DNA from: Amycolatopsis sp. DSM 110486
GTDB lineage: Bacteria; Actinomycetota; Actinomycetes; Mycobacteriales; Pseudonocardiaceae
Direction of reading: 5' to 3'
NCBI RefSeq assembly: GCF_019468465.1
Contig: NZ_CP080519.1
Location: 6,627,001 to 6,691,000 of the forward strand
DNA length: 64,000 nucleotides
Shown here: in pieces, positions 47,932-54,448 of the stretch
Position numbering within the stretch: position 1 is the first letter of the stretch
Layout of the letters: each line of letters starts with the position of its first letter
The notes under the pieces: model-generated
Database searches by the model: none
The model's input: the letters and a program-made list of their open reading frames with translations, nothing else
Told to the model about the DNA's origin: nothing
Program-made: the position numbers and the translations under genes

Positions 47932-48162
47932 TCATGCGGGTGTCAGGGTGTCGAGGTCGAACAGTGCGAGGGGTTCGGGTTCGCGGCGCCCGGGGGTGAG
48001 GGGGCCATCGACGCGCAGCAGCTCGGGCCAGTGATAAATAAGGCCTCCGCTGGCGGGGTACCAGAAGTAGCCGTACTGGCTGAGCTTGTAGTGGGTTCCG
48101 CTGCGGCCGGTGCATTCGCGGAGCCCCTTTGGTTCAGGCGATCCGCTGCTGTACAGGGTCAT
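47932..48162 (-). CDS. 76-residue hypothetical protein
   Basis: ATG 48162 overlaps the previous stop (ATGA). Tyr- and Trp-rich strands (THYKLSQYGYFWYPASGGLI). No family is recognised. Confidence 0.6.
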   Translation of the reverse strand: MTLYSSGSPEPKGLRECTGRSGTHYKLSQYGYFWYPASGGLIYHWPELLRVDGPLTPGRREPEPLALFDLDTLTPA

Positions 48163-48356
48163 CGATCGGTGTCTCCGTCGTCGTGGACCGGGATCACGGT
48201 GTTGGTGGGGATGAGGCGTCGCGTCGCGCCGGTCTCCGGGCGTCGGAGGGTGAGCCACTCGCCGTAGTTGCCGTTGAGGCCAACCACGTTCCACACGGCG
48301 CCGTGTTCGGTGAGGCGCACGCGGTCGCCGTAGGCAGCCATGTAGTCGTCGCTCAT
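48159..48356 (-). CDS. 65-residue beta-rich protein
   Basis: ATG 48356 overlaps the previous stop (TGATG). A small beta barrel is likely (GDRVRLTEHGAVWNVVGLNG, GEWLTLRRPETGATRRLIP), of the kind seen in short phage proteins. No function can be given. Confidence 0.6.
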   Translation of the reverse strand: MSDDYMAAYGDRVRLTEHGAVWNVVGLNGNYGEWLTLRRPETGATRRLIPTNTVIPVHDDGDTDR

Positions 48357-48529
48357 CAGAGGTTCTGGTTGATGACGTTGCCGATGAAGGCGGCGATGGC
48401 CTCGGCGCCGTCGCGGAGGAAGTCGATGATGTTGGTGACGAGGTGGGATGCGCCTGCGGGGTTGTCGATGACGTAGATGAGCGCGATGGCGATGGGGGCG
48501 AAGACGAAGAAGATGCGGCGCCAGTTCAT
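48356..48529 (-). CDS. 57-residue membrane protein, first in the P15 operon
   Basis: ATG 48529 follows AGGAG. One membrane helix (RIFFVFAPIAIALIYVI), then DNPAGASHLVTNIIDFL and an amphipathic helix. It resembles the protein at 48741 in order and length, so the two are paralogues. It heads a 17-gene minus-strand operon. Confidence 0.7.
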   Translation of the reverse strand: MNWRRIFFVFAPIAIALIYVIDNPAGASHLVTNIIDFLRDGAEAIAAFIGNVINQNL

Positions 48530-48563
48530 GGGGTTGCTCCTGGTGGTTGCGTGCGTTGTTTCG

Positions 48564-48594
48564 GACTATACGGCCGCGATGCAACGAAGCGCAA
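48564..48594 (-). promoter_or_regulatory. promoter P15 of the TATAGTC family
   Basis: Minus strand: TTGCGC, 18-bp spacer with TTGC, TATAGTC, then CGAAACAACGCA. It probably drives 17 genes from 48529 to 43266; no terminator is visible in between. Confidence 0.85.
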
Positions 48595-48689
48595 CACCGG
48601 GGGTTGGCGTCCACCGGTCGGGTCACGGTTCGCGCAACATCACCACAACCCCGATACGCTGACGTCGGTCCTGGGGATCCGGGATGACG

Positions 48690-48730
48690 AAGGCCCCGCC
48701 GAAGTCGCACACTCCCGGCGGGGCCTTTTT
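48690..48730. terminator. hairpin terminator
   Basis: AAGGCCCCGCCG and complement with a 14-nt loop, then TTTTT on the + strand. It ends the minus-strand pair 49094-48741 and insulates P15. Confidence 0.85.
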
Positions 48731-48740
48731 GCGTCCCGGG

Positions 48741-48908
48741 CTAGCTCATGTTCCGGGCCACGCCCCGGAAGAACAGCATGAGCTGCTCCGCCCACCGTGT
48801 CGCCGCCGTGAGCAGGTGCGAGACCGTGTCTGCCGCGCTGTTCGGGCTCTTCACGATGTAGATCAGCAGCGCGAGCAGCACGATGATGGCGATCGCTTTC
48901 GCGTTCAC
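48741..48908 (-). CDS. 55-residue membrane protein, paralogue of 48356
   Basis: GTG 48908 follows GAGGGGG. Membrane helix (AIAIIVLLALLIYIV), KSPNSAADTVSHLL and a second amphipathic helix (WAEQLMLFFRGV). Same layout as 48356. Pairs of such small membrane proteins may help mating or exclusion at the membrane; that is speculation. Confidence 0.65.
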   Translation of the reverse strand: MNAKAIAIIVLLALLIYIVKSPNSAADTVSHLLTAATRWAEQLMLFFRGVARNMS

Positions 48909-48938
48909 GTCACCCCCTCAGGTTGCAGCCCGGCCGGC

Positions 48939-49094
48939 TCACCGTGCCGGCGGCGGCGCGGTCACCGTCACGGTTGCGGGCGGGTCGTCGTGGAACAGCT
49001 TGCCGATCTCGTGTACGCCGCACGCGGCCATGGTCAGGAACAGCAGTACGACGACCAGGACGCCGATACCCAGGATCCGCAGGATTGCGGCCAT
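48939..49094 (-). CDS. 51-residue membrane or lipoprotein peptide
   Basis: ATG 49094 follows GAGGGG. A hydrophobic helix (ILGIGVLVVVLLFLTM) ends in AAC, a possible lipobox, then a polar proline-rich tail. GATAAT-like sequence upstream (about 49147-49153) may be its promoter. Confidence 0.6.
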   Translation of the reverse strand: MAAILRILGIGVLVVVLLFLTMAACGVHEIGKLFHDDPPATVTVTAPPPAR

Positions 49095-49202
49095 GTCTTA
49101 CCCCTCAGCCCCGGTTCCCCCACTCGGCCGCTGTGGTGCCTCGATTATCTCACCCGCGTGAGCGCGGTTCGGGTGCGCGACGCACCGGAACACAACTTCG
49201 TG

Positions 49203-49233
49203 TTGCGCAGTGTTGCGTCAAGTGCGTATAGTC
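49203..49233 (+). promoter_or_regulatory. promoter P16 of the TATAGTC family
   Basis: TTGCGC (49203-49208), second TTGCG 10 bp later, 18-bp spacer, TATAGTC (49227-49233), then GAGAACAACGG. It drives nine genes to 53021. Confidence 0.9.
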
Positions 49234-49275
49234 GAGAACAACGGAAGGAACCACAGACCTGAAGGAGCCGCACCG

Positions 49276-49503
49276 ATGGCCATCACCCGGACCGAGAACA
49301 CCGACGACGCGGACACCGTCGTCACCACCATCGGCCTCGTGACCATCCACCGCACCTACCACCGCAACGGCACCGGCAGCGTCCACGCCTACGACAACAC
49401 TCCCGGCACCAAGAGCCCGTACATCGCCTTCAAGGGCCTCCAACGGGGCGCCGCCGACCGCAAGTTCCAGCAGCTCGCCGAACGCGCTGCGCACGCCAAA
49501 TAG
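49276..49503 (+). CDS. 75-residue hypothetical protein, first in the P16 operon
   Basis: ATG 49276 follows GAAGGAG. Beta strands (TVVTTIGLVTIHRTYHRNGT) and a helix (DRKFQQLAERAAHA). No family is recognised. Confidence 0.65.
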   Translation: MAITRTENTDDADTVVTTIGLVTIHRTYHRNGTGSVHAYDNTPGTKSPYIAFKGLQRGAADRKFQQLAERAAHAK

Positions 49504-49513
49504 CCCCACAACC

Positions 49514-49542
49514 GGCCGGGGCGGCACACCTCCGCCCCGGCC
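49514..49542 (+). other. intercistronic GC hairpin
   Basis: An 11-bp perfect stem GGCCGGGGCGG and complement with a 7-nt loop, before AGAAAGGA and the next start. Confidence 0.75.
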
Positions 49543-49558
49543 AGAAAGGACACCAACG

Positions 49559-49804
49559 ATGTCGTCCCTCACCGCATCCGGACGCTACGTCGAAACCCTC
49601 GTCGACGCCGGGCGCTGCCTGTTCACCATCCCGTTCCGCGTCGTCCCGAACGCCGCCCCGCGCCGCGTCATCGGCGAGGTCAAGAGCCGCAGCGGCGACT
49701 ACGACAACCAGTGGAACCTCCTGATCACCCACCCCGACACCAAGCGCCCCGAGTGGGTCAAGGCGTGGGCCGACGAGATGGAACCCGTCGGCCAGCCGAA
49801 GTAG
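49559..49804 (+). CDS. 81-residue hypothetical protein
   Basis: ATG 49559 follows GAAAGGA. Beta-rich (GRYVETLVDAGRCLFTIPFR, YDNQWNLLITHP). A 15-bp-scale hairpin (about 49821-49865) lies after it. No family is recognised. Confidence 0.65.
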   Translation: MSSLTASGRYVETLVDAGRCLFTIPFRVVPNAAPRRVIGEVKSRSGDYDNQWNLLITHPDTKRPEWVKAWADEMEPVGQPK

Positions 49805-49907
49805 CCCACCCCCTGATCTTCCGGGCGGCACGGGATCGAGCCCCGACCTCTCCCGCGCCGCCCGGACACCACCCGCCACCCGCCACGCACAGCCCAGGAG
49901 CCCCGGA

Positions 49908-50333
49908 ATGACCAGCAAGCGCACCCCCGTCCGCTACGGCGACACCACCGTCTCCTACAAGATGACCGCCTACGCCCCGAACGACCGCGTCATGGCCGAC
50001 GGGCAGGCATGGGCCAACGCCGACACCGTCGAAGGCGCCCGCGAGACGGCCAACCGGTGGCTGGCCAAGGGCTACATGGGGCGCCCGGTCGCGTACGTGG
50101 AGATCTCCGGCGGCGAATACGTCTTCAAGGGCTCCGGCTGGGCGATGACCCACAACCGCGAGCACAACTTCTTCGAGCGGATCGAGCGCACCACGCCGCT
50201 CCCGTTCACCGCCGCCGACCGTGCGAGGACCTGCTACGACACGATGGTCTTCGACGTCTTCGAGACCGTGCACGAGCGCCGTTCCGATGGCTCGTGCCGC
50301 TGCGGCAAGCACGCCAGCCGGTTCGGGAACTGA
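49908..50333 (+). CDS. 141-residue hypothetical protein
   Basis: ATG 49908 follows AGGAG. Mixed strands and helices (VEGARETANRWLAKGYMGRP, VAYVEISGGEYVFKGSGW), ending SCRCGKHA. The P16 operon's third gene. No family is recognised. Confidence 0.65.
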   Translation: MTSKRTPVRYGDTTVSYKMTAYAPNDRVMADGQAWANADTVEGARETANRWLAKGYMGRPVAYVEISGGEYVFKGSGWAMTHNREHNFFERIERTTPLPFTAADRARTCYDTMVFDVFETVHERRSDGSCRCGKHASRFGN

Positions 50334-50346
50334 CGGGGTGGCCGCC

Positions 50347-51018
50347 GTGACCACTCGCGTCCACAGGACTGTCCTGGCCGTCGTGCTCGCGCTCGCCGTC
50401 GCTGTCGTCGCGACCGCCTGCAACCCGGGCCACGCGACCACAACCGCCACCGACGTCTGGGCGGCCCCGACCTCCGCGAGCACCGCACGCGCCCAGCTCG
50501 AGAAGCTCACCGTCGCCGTCGAGGACACCGGCAACCACTACAACCGCGAAGCCGACTGGCCCCACTGGGACACCGCGCGCGACGCCGGCCGCGGCTGCGA
50601 CATCCGCGACAAGGTCCTCCAGCAGCAGGGCCACAACATCCACACCAGCACCGACGGCAGCTGCACCATCACCGGCACCTGGACCAGCCCCTACGACGGA
50701 CTCAACGCCACCCGCACCTCGCAGATCCAGATCGACCACATGGTCCCGCTCAAGGAAGCCGCCCAGTCCGGCACCCGCAGCTGGTCGCGCGCCGACCGGG
50801 AACGGTTCGCGAACGACACCCGCTTCCTCGTCGCCGCCAGCGTCCACAGCAACGAGCAGAAGTCCGACGGCGACCCGGCCGACTGGCAGCCGCTGCTGCG
50901 CACCAGCTGGTGCACCTACGCCGTGCTGTGGATCACCGACAAGACCACCTATCACCTGACTGTCGACCGCGCCGAGAAAAGCGCGCTCGTCTCCATGCTC
51001 GCGACCTGCACGCGATGA
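50347..51018 (+). CDS. exported DUF1524/HNH-like nuclease lipoprotein
   Basis: 223 residues from GTG 50347. Signal peptide and lipobox (LAVAVVATAC). The C-terminal domain has QIDHMVPLKEAAQSG, FANDTRFLVAA, SNEQKSDGDPADW and a WC-YA end, the His-Asn-type motif set of DUF1524 (GmrSD C-terminal) endonucleases. It would degrade DNA outside the cell membrane. Related secreted nucleases in actinomycetes scavenge or defend. Confidence 0.85.
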   Translation: MTTRVHRTVLAVVLALAVAVVATACNPGHATTTATDVWAAPTSASTARAQLEKLTVAVEDTGNHYNREADWPHWDTARDAGRGCDIRDKVLQQQGHNIHTSTDGSCTITGTWTSPYDGLNATRTSQIQIDHMVPLKEAAQSGTRSWSRADRERFANDTRFLVAASVHSNEQKSDGDPADWQPLLRTSWCTYAVLWITDKTTYHLTVDRAEKSALVSMLATCTR

Positions 51019-51047
51019 ACCGCCACACCACAACGAAGGAGAACACC

Positions 51048-51491
51048 ATGCCTGAACGGATCACCCTCGCCTCCGACGTCGCCCTGTTCGCACCCAACAA
51101 GGCCGGCACCCTCCACGTGCTGCTCGTGCGCCGCGGCTGGGACCCCGACAAGGGGAAGTTCGCGCTGCCCGGCGGGAAGGTGGAACCGGGGGAGTGGAGC
51201 CTGGACGCCGCCGTCCGCGAACTCGCCGAAGAGACCACCGTGGAGGTGCCAGCCAAGTCGCTCACCCAGGTCGGCGCGTGGGACAAGCCCGGCCGTGACG
51301 CCCGCGGGCGCTTCGTCGCCATCGTCTACACCGCGACGCTGCCGCGCATGGTCCCCGCGACCGCCGCCGACGACGCCGTGGAAGCCGTGTGGGTCCCGGT
51401 CAAGGTCGCGATCGGCATGGACCTGGCGTTCGACCACAAGGACATCCTGCTGGCCACCCTCCGCCTGCTCGGCCTCGGAGGCACGCGATGA
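51048..51491 (+). CDS. Nudix hydrolase
   Basis: 147 residues from ATG 51048 behind GAAGGAG. The Nudix box starts at G43 (GGKVEPGEWSLDAAVRELAE) and continues with EET; the usual Gly near its end is Thr (T64). Catalytic glutamates E61 and E62 are present. Such enzymes hydrolyse nucleoside diphosphate derivatives. Coupled to 51488 by ATGA. Confidence 0.9.
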   Translation: MPERITLASDVALFAPNKAGTLHVLLVRRGWDPDKGKFALPGGKVEPGEWSLDAAVRELAEETTVEVPAKSLTQVGAWDKPGRDARGRFVAIVYTATLPRMVPATAADDAVEAVWVPVKVAIGMDLAFDHKDILLATLRLLGLGGTR

Positions 51492-51685
51492 GCAGCCGCA
51501 CCACCGGCATCAAGAAGCGCCTGCGCGGCGACTGCCGCTGCCGCGAGTACGCGGGCGGGCGCGCCAAAACCCACCTGTACGGCGTCAGCGGCTGCGTGAA
51601 CGAGCAGCGCGCCGCGGCGCAGCTGGCCGCCGAGAGCGACGACGTCCCCGTCGGCTACGTGCCGTGGGCGTTCGCCGGCCGCTGA
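51488..51685 (+). CDS. 65-residue basic protein
   Basis: ATG 51488 overlaps the Nudix stop. A basic start (IKKRLRGDCRCREYAGGRAK) with C-x-C and a later Cys. No family is recognised. Confidence 0.6.
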   Translation: MSSRTTGIKKRLRGDCRCREYAGGRAKTHLYGVSGCVNEQRAAAQLAAESDDVPVGYVPWAFAGR

Positions 51686-51739
51686 CCCAGCCCAGCTCGA
51701 CGTTCCAACACCACACAACCCGAGGGAGAACACCCGATC

Positions 51740-51946
51740 ATGCACCTCACCCGCGCCGTCAAGATCGTCGCCGACCACACCCGCGAGTGCACCGACCCCA
51801 AGATGGACGACCGCGCCGCGATCACCTGCGCTCGTACTCAGATGTCCAGGTCGGACCTCAGCGTCGTCGACAGCCGGCAGGTACGCCAGGCGTACGTGAC
51901 CGTCCTGGACGCCAGCGACGACGACATCGCCGCCGCCCTGCACTGA
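51740..51946 (+). CDS. 68-residue hypothetical protein
   Basis: ATG 51740 follows GAGGGAG. Helix (TRAVKIVADHTRECTD) and strands (VRQAYVTVLDASDDDI). No family is recognised. Confidence 0.6.
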   Translation: MHLTRAVKIVADHTRECTDPKMDDRAAITCARTQMSRSDLSVVDSRQVRQAYVTVLDASDDDIAAALH

Positions 51947-51956
51947 CCACCACAAC

Positions 51957-51992
51957 CGGCAGCTCCCCGCCACGCACGGCGGGGAGCTGCCG
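51957..51992 (+). other. intercistronic GC hairpin
   Basis: A 15-bp perfect stem CGGCAGCTCCCCGCC and complement with a 6-nt loop, between the genes at 51946 and 52052. Confidence 0.8.
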
Positions 51993-52051
51993 TATCTCGA
52001 CCGCTCAAACCACCCGACGACAACCCCGTCCACCTCTGAAGGAGACACACG

Positions 52052-52255
52052 ATGTCGAAGTACCTCGCCAAGGCCGCCGAACTGCTGGAGCGCGCCGCCG
52101 ACAGCAACGAGAAGACGAACCGGGACTACTCCAGCACCCTGTACAACCAGCGGATGGCGATCGCAGACGCGTACGCCAAGCTCGCCGCGGTCGACAAGGG
52201 CCTGATGCCCGCCGAGATCGCCGAGCAGGTCTACCGCCAGTTCGGGGGCGAGTAG
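52052..52255 (+). CDS. 67-residue helical protein
   Basis: ATG 52052 follows GAAGGAG. Helical (MSKYLAKAAELLERAADSNE, MAIADAYAKLAAVDKG). No family is recognised. It precedes the membrane hydrolase by 4 nt. Confidence 0.65.
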   Translation: MSKYLAKAAELLERAADSNEKTNRDYSSTLYNQRMAIADAYAKLAAVDKGLMPAEIAEQVYRQFGGE

Positions 52256-52259
52256 CCCC

Positions 52260-53021
52260 ATGATGGGACGCACCCACGCACTGTCCGGCTGGTGTATCGG
52301 CCTCGCCACCGCGCCGGTTGTCGGGCTGACGTCGATCGGGGACGCCCTGCTGTACGCCACCGTCACGACCGGTGCCGCGCTGCTGCCGGACTTCGACCAC
52401 CCCAACGCCCGCGCCACGAAGTTCCTCGGCAGGATCACTGGCGCCGTCTCTAAGCGGCTGCGTGGCCTGTCCCGCTTCGCCTACAACCACACCGCGAGCG
52501 TCCACGACTCGAACCGGCGCGACGCGCACCGCACCCTCACCCACACGATCGCCTTCGCGATCGTCCTCGGCCTGATCGTCGGCGGGTGCGCGTCGGCGTT
52601 CGACTGGCCGGTGACGCTGGGGATCGTCGTCTTCCTCATCGCGCTCGGCAGCGACGCGCTCGGCCGGTGGATGCTGCTCGTCGCCGCGGCCGGCGCGATC
52701 GGCTGGGCGATTGGCGACGAGGGGTTGAGCGGGGTGTCGTGGCGCCTCGGTGTCGCGGTCACCATCGGGTGCGTCACGCACATCCTGGGGGACTGGGTGA
52801 CCGAAGCGCCGGTGCCGATGCTGTGGCCCATCCCCATCAACGGCCGACGCTGGTACCCGACCCACGCGCCGGAGTACCTGCGGTTCCCCGTGGACGGGTG
52901 GATCGAGCACAAGATCGTGTGGCGCCTGTTCAAGGTGCTGGCCGTGGCCTTGATCCCCGGTGTGCTGCCGCTGGTGATCGGTGCTGTTGGCGCGCTGTCA
53001 CAGGTCGGGTCGTCCAGCTGA
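52260..53021 (+). CDS. YdjM-like membrane-bound metal-dependent hydrolase
   Basis: 253 residues from ATG 52260. The family motifs are present: RTHALSGW near the start, LLPDFDHPNA, a DAHRTLTHT segment, and GDWVTEAPVPMLWP near residue 180, with several membrane helices. This family (PF04307 type) is regulated by LexA in some bacteria. The metal ligands are the His and Asp residues named. The substrate is unknown. Last gene of the P16 operon. Confidence 0.9.
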   Translation: MMGRTHALSGWCIGLATAPVVGLTSIGDALLYATVTTGAALLPDFDHPNARATKFLGRITGAVSKRLRGLSRFAYNHTASVHDSNRRDAHRTLTHTIAFAIVLGLIVGGCASAFDWPVTLGIVVFLIALGSDALGRWMLLVAAAGAIGWAIGDEGLSGVSWRLGVAVTIGCVTHILGDWVTEAPVPMLWPIPINGRRWYPTHAPEYLRFPVDGWIEHKIVWRLFKVLAVALIPGVLPLVIGAVGALSQVGSSS

Positions 53022-53040
53022 TTTATCGACGCAAGACAGG

Positions 53041-53073
53041 AGAGGCCCCGTCGGATCGCTCGACGGGGCCTCT
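53041..53073 (+). terminator. operon-end terminator
   Basis: A 13-bp perfect stem AGAGGCCCCGTCG and complement with a 7-nt loop, 19 bp after the YdjM-like gene. Confidence 0.85.
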
Positions 53074-53257
53074 CGCACTTTCAGGTGTGCTCTCTGCCGT
53101 GTTGCGGCCGGGTGTTTGGCCTGTTGCGGTACGCACCGTCGACACCCCGTCGCCCACACGGGTTGATCAACTGGTCCGGCCGTGTCACGCGCGCTCCATC
53201 CCAACCCGCCGCCGATACCGTGTCCTGCGGCACAACCGAACGAAAGGAACCGCAACC

Positions 53258-53602
53258 ATGCGTCGAACAATCGCCGGCATCGCGTCTGCTGCACTCGCCG
53301 TGGCTGGCCTCGCCATCGCCGGCACCACGATCACCACTGGCAGCGCGAACGCGGCACCTGGCCAGGCCTCCGGCCAGCCGTACGCGTGTGACGCTGTGGT
53401 GGCCACCAACGACCCAAAGGTGGTCCAGATCGCAGAAAAGCTTGGCATCGCGCTGCCCGAGATCGGTCTTGCGGGCCTCAATTGCTCGAACCCGACCGGC
53501 GAAGGCGGCGAACATCCCCTCGCGAACGTGCTGTGCACCGGCAATAACAACTTCGGCGGTTTGATCATCCTGGGCTGCGAGCACATCGACCCGGTTGGGT
53601 AA
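53258..53602 (+). CDS. secreted small protein
   Basis: 114 residues from ATG 53258 behind GAAAGGA. Signal peptide (AGIASAALAVAGLAIAGT) with a cleavage site near ANAAPG. The mature part has four cysteines (YACDAV, LNCSNP, VLCTGN, LGCEHI) and hydrophobic strands, like a small surface protein. No family is named. Confidence 0.75.
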   Translation: MRRTIAGIASAALAVAGLAIAGTTITTGSANAAPGQASGQPYACDAVVATNDPKVVQIAEKLGIALPEIGLAGLNCSNPTGEGGEHPLANVLCTGNNNFGGLIILGCEHIDPVG

Positions 53603-53628
53603 CAAGCTGTCGTGCCTGACCAGGTATG

Positions 53629-53662
53629 GAAGGGGCGCTACCGATGCCGGTGGCGCCCCTTC
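53629..53662 (+). terminator. hairpin terminator
   Basis: A 15-bp stem GAAGGGGCGCTACCG with one G-T pair and a 4-nt loop, followed by TGCATG. It closes the secreted-protein gene. Confidence 0.85.
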
Positions 53663-53758
53663 TGCATGTGCTGATCCCGGTTGCGGCTTCAGCGTGACGA
53701 CGGGTTGCGCCCGGTTACGCTCACCAGGTTTGGCTCGACGACGAGAGGGAGTCTCGAC

Positions 53759-53989
53759 ATGGGCTATCTGGTGTTGTTCGGCCTGTTCGCGTTGGCCGGC
53801 TACCTCGTCCACTGCGCACGGTTCAAGAAGAAGACGTGCGGACGCTGCAAGGGCACGGGCCAGCGGCCTCGGAAGTTCCGCCGGGGCTCGCTGGTGTGCT
53901 CGAAGTGCGGCGGCGAGGGCAACCACGACCGGGCCGGGACCCGGCTGGTCGCGGCCTACCGGGCAGGGCGCGCGCGCCGGCACCCGTGA
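53759..53989 (+). CDS. membrane-anchored DnaJ-type zinc-finger protein
   Basis: 76 residues from ATG 53759 behind GAGAGGGAG. One membrane helix (LVLFGLFALAGYLVHCA) then CGRCKGTG and CSKCGGEG, two DnaJ-type CxxCxGxG modules that bind one zinc. No J domain. It may act as a scaffold or chaperone at the membrane. Confidence 0.75.
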   Translation: MGYLVLFGLFALAGYLVHCARFKKKTCGRCKGTGQRPRKFRRGSLVCSKCGGEGNHDRAGTRLVAAYRAGRARRHP

Positions 53990-54006
53990 CGTGGGCTCCG
54001 ATGGGT

Positions 54007-54317
54007 GTGCAACCTAGTGCAACCTGTGCAACCGCGCGGGTTACATCCGCTGGTGGGAGGGGGTGCCGGGGTGCGACCTGCGGAAACGATCGGCCGGCGG
54101 GGTCCGGCATCCCGGGGGTAGCACAGGGTTGCACTGGTAGCACTGCGAGCTGTTTCCGCAGGTGGCGGCTTGCACGGGGGTTGCACGAGGGGTAGCAGAG
54201 GGGGTTGCACGGCCGTTTTGGCAGTGCAACCAGGGCCTCTCGAAGCCCCTTTCGGGGTTGCACTGGGGTTGCACGAGGTTGCATTTCCGCAGGTCAGACG
54301 TTGCATAGAGGTAGCAC
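54007..54317. repeat. noncoding array of GGTWGCAC octamers
   Basis: Twelve exact copies of GGTTGCAC or GGTAGCAC occur on both strands (reverse at 54007, 54017, 54026, 54224; forward at 54117, 54127, 54136, 54179, 54203, 54256, 54267, 54310) plus five near-matches. Three copies of TTTCCGCAGGT lie between (54076-54087 inverted, 54152-54163, 54284-54294). No gene is present in 53990-54448. Candidate transfer, partition or origin site. Confidence 0.85.
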
Positions 54318-54350
54318 TGGCGCACATATCGCCACAATCACCACACGAAG

Positions 54351-54395
54351 AAGGGGCCCGCCTCGCGACTGCGAGACGGGCCCCTTCGTTTTCGC
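54351..54395. terminator. hairpin terminator
   Basis: AAGGGGCCCG and complement closing a long stem with an inner CTCGC/GCGAG pair, then CGTTTTCG on the + strand. It lies downstream of the minus-strand gene at 54449 and after the octamer array. Confidence 0.8.
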
Positions 54396-54448
54396 CCCAA
54401 CACCGGCCCGGCTACCACACCGGACCCACTCACCTCAGCTCGAGAACC

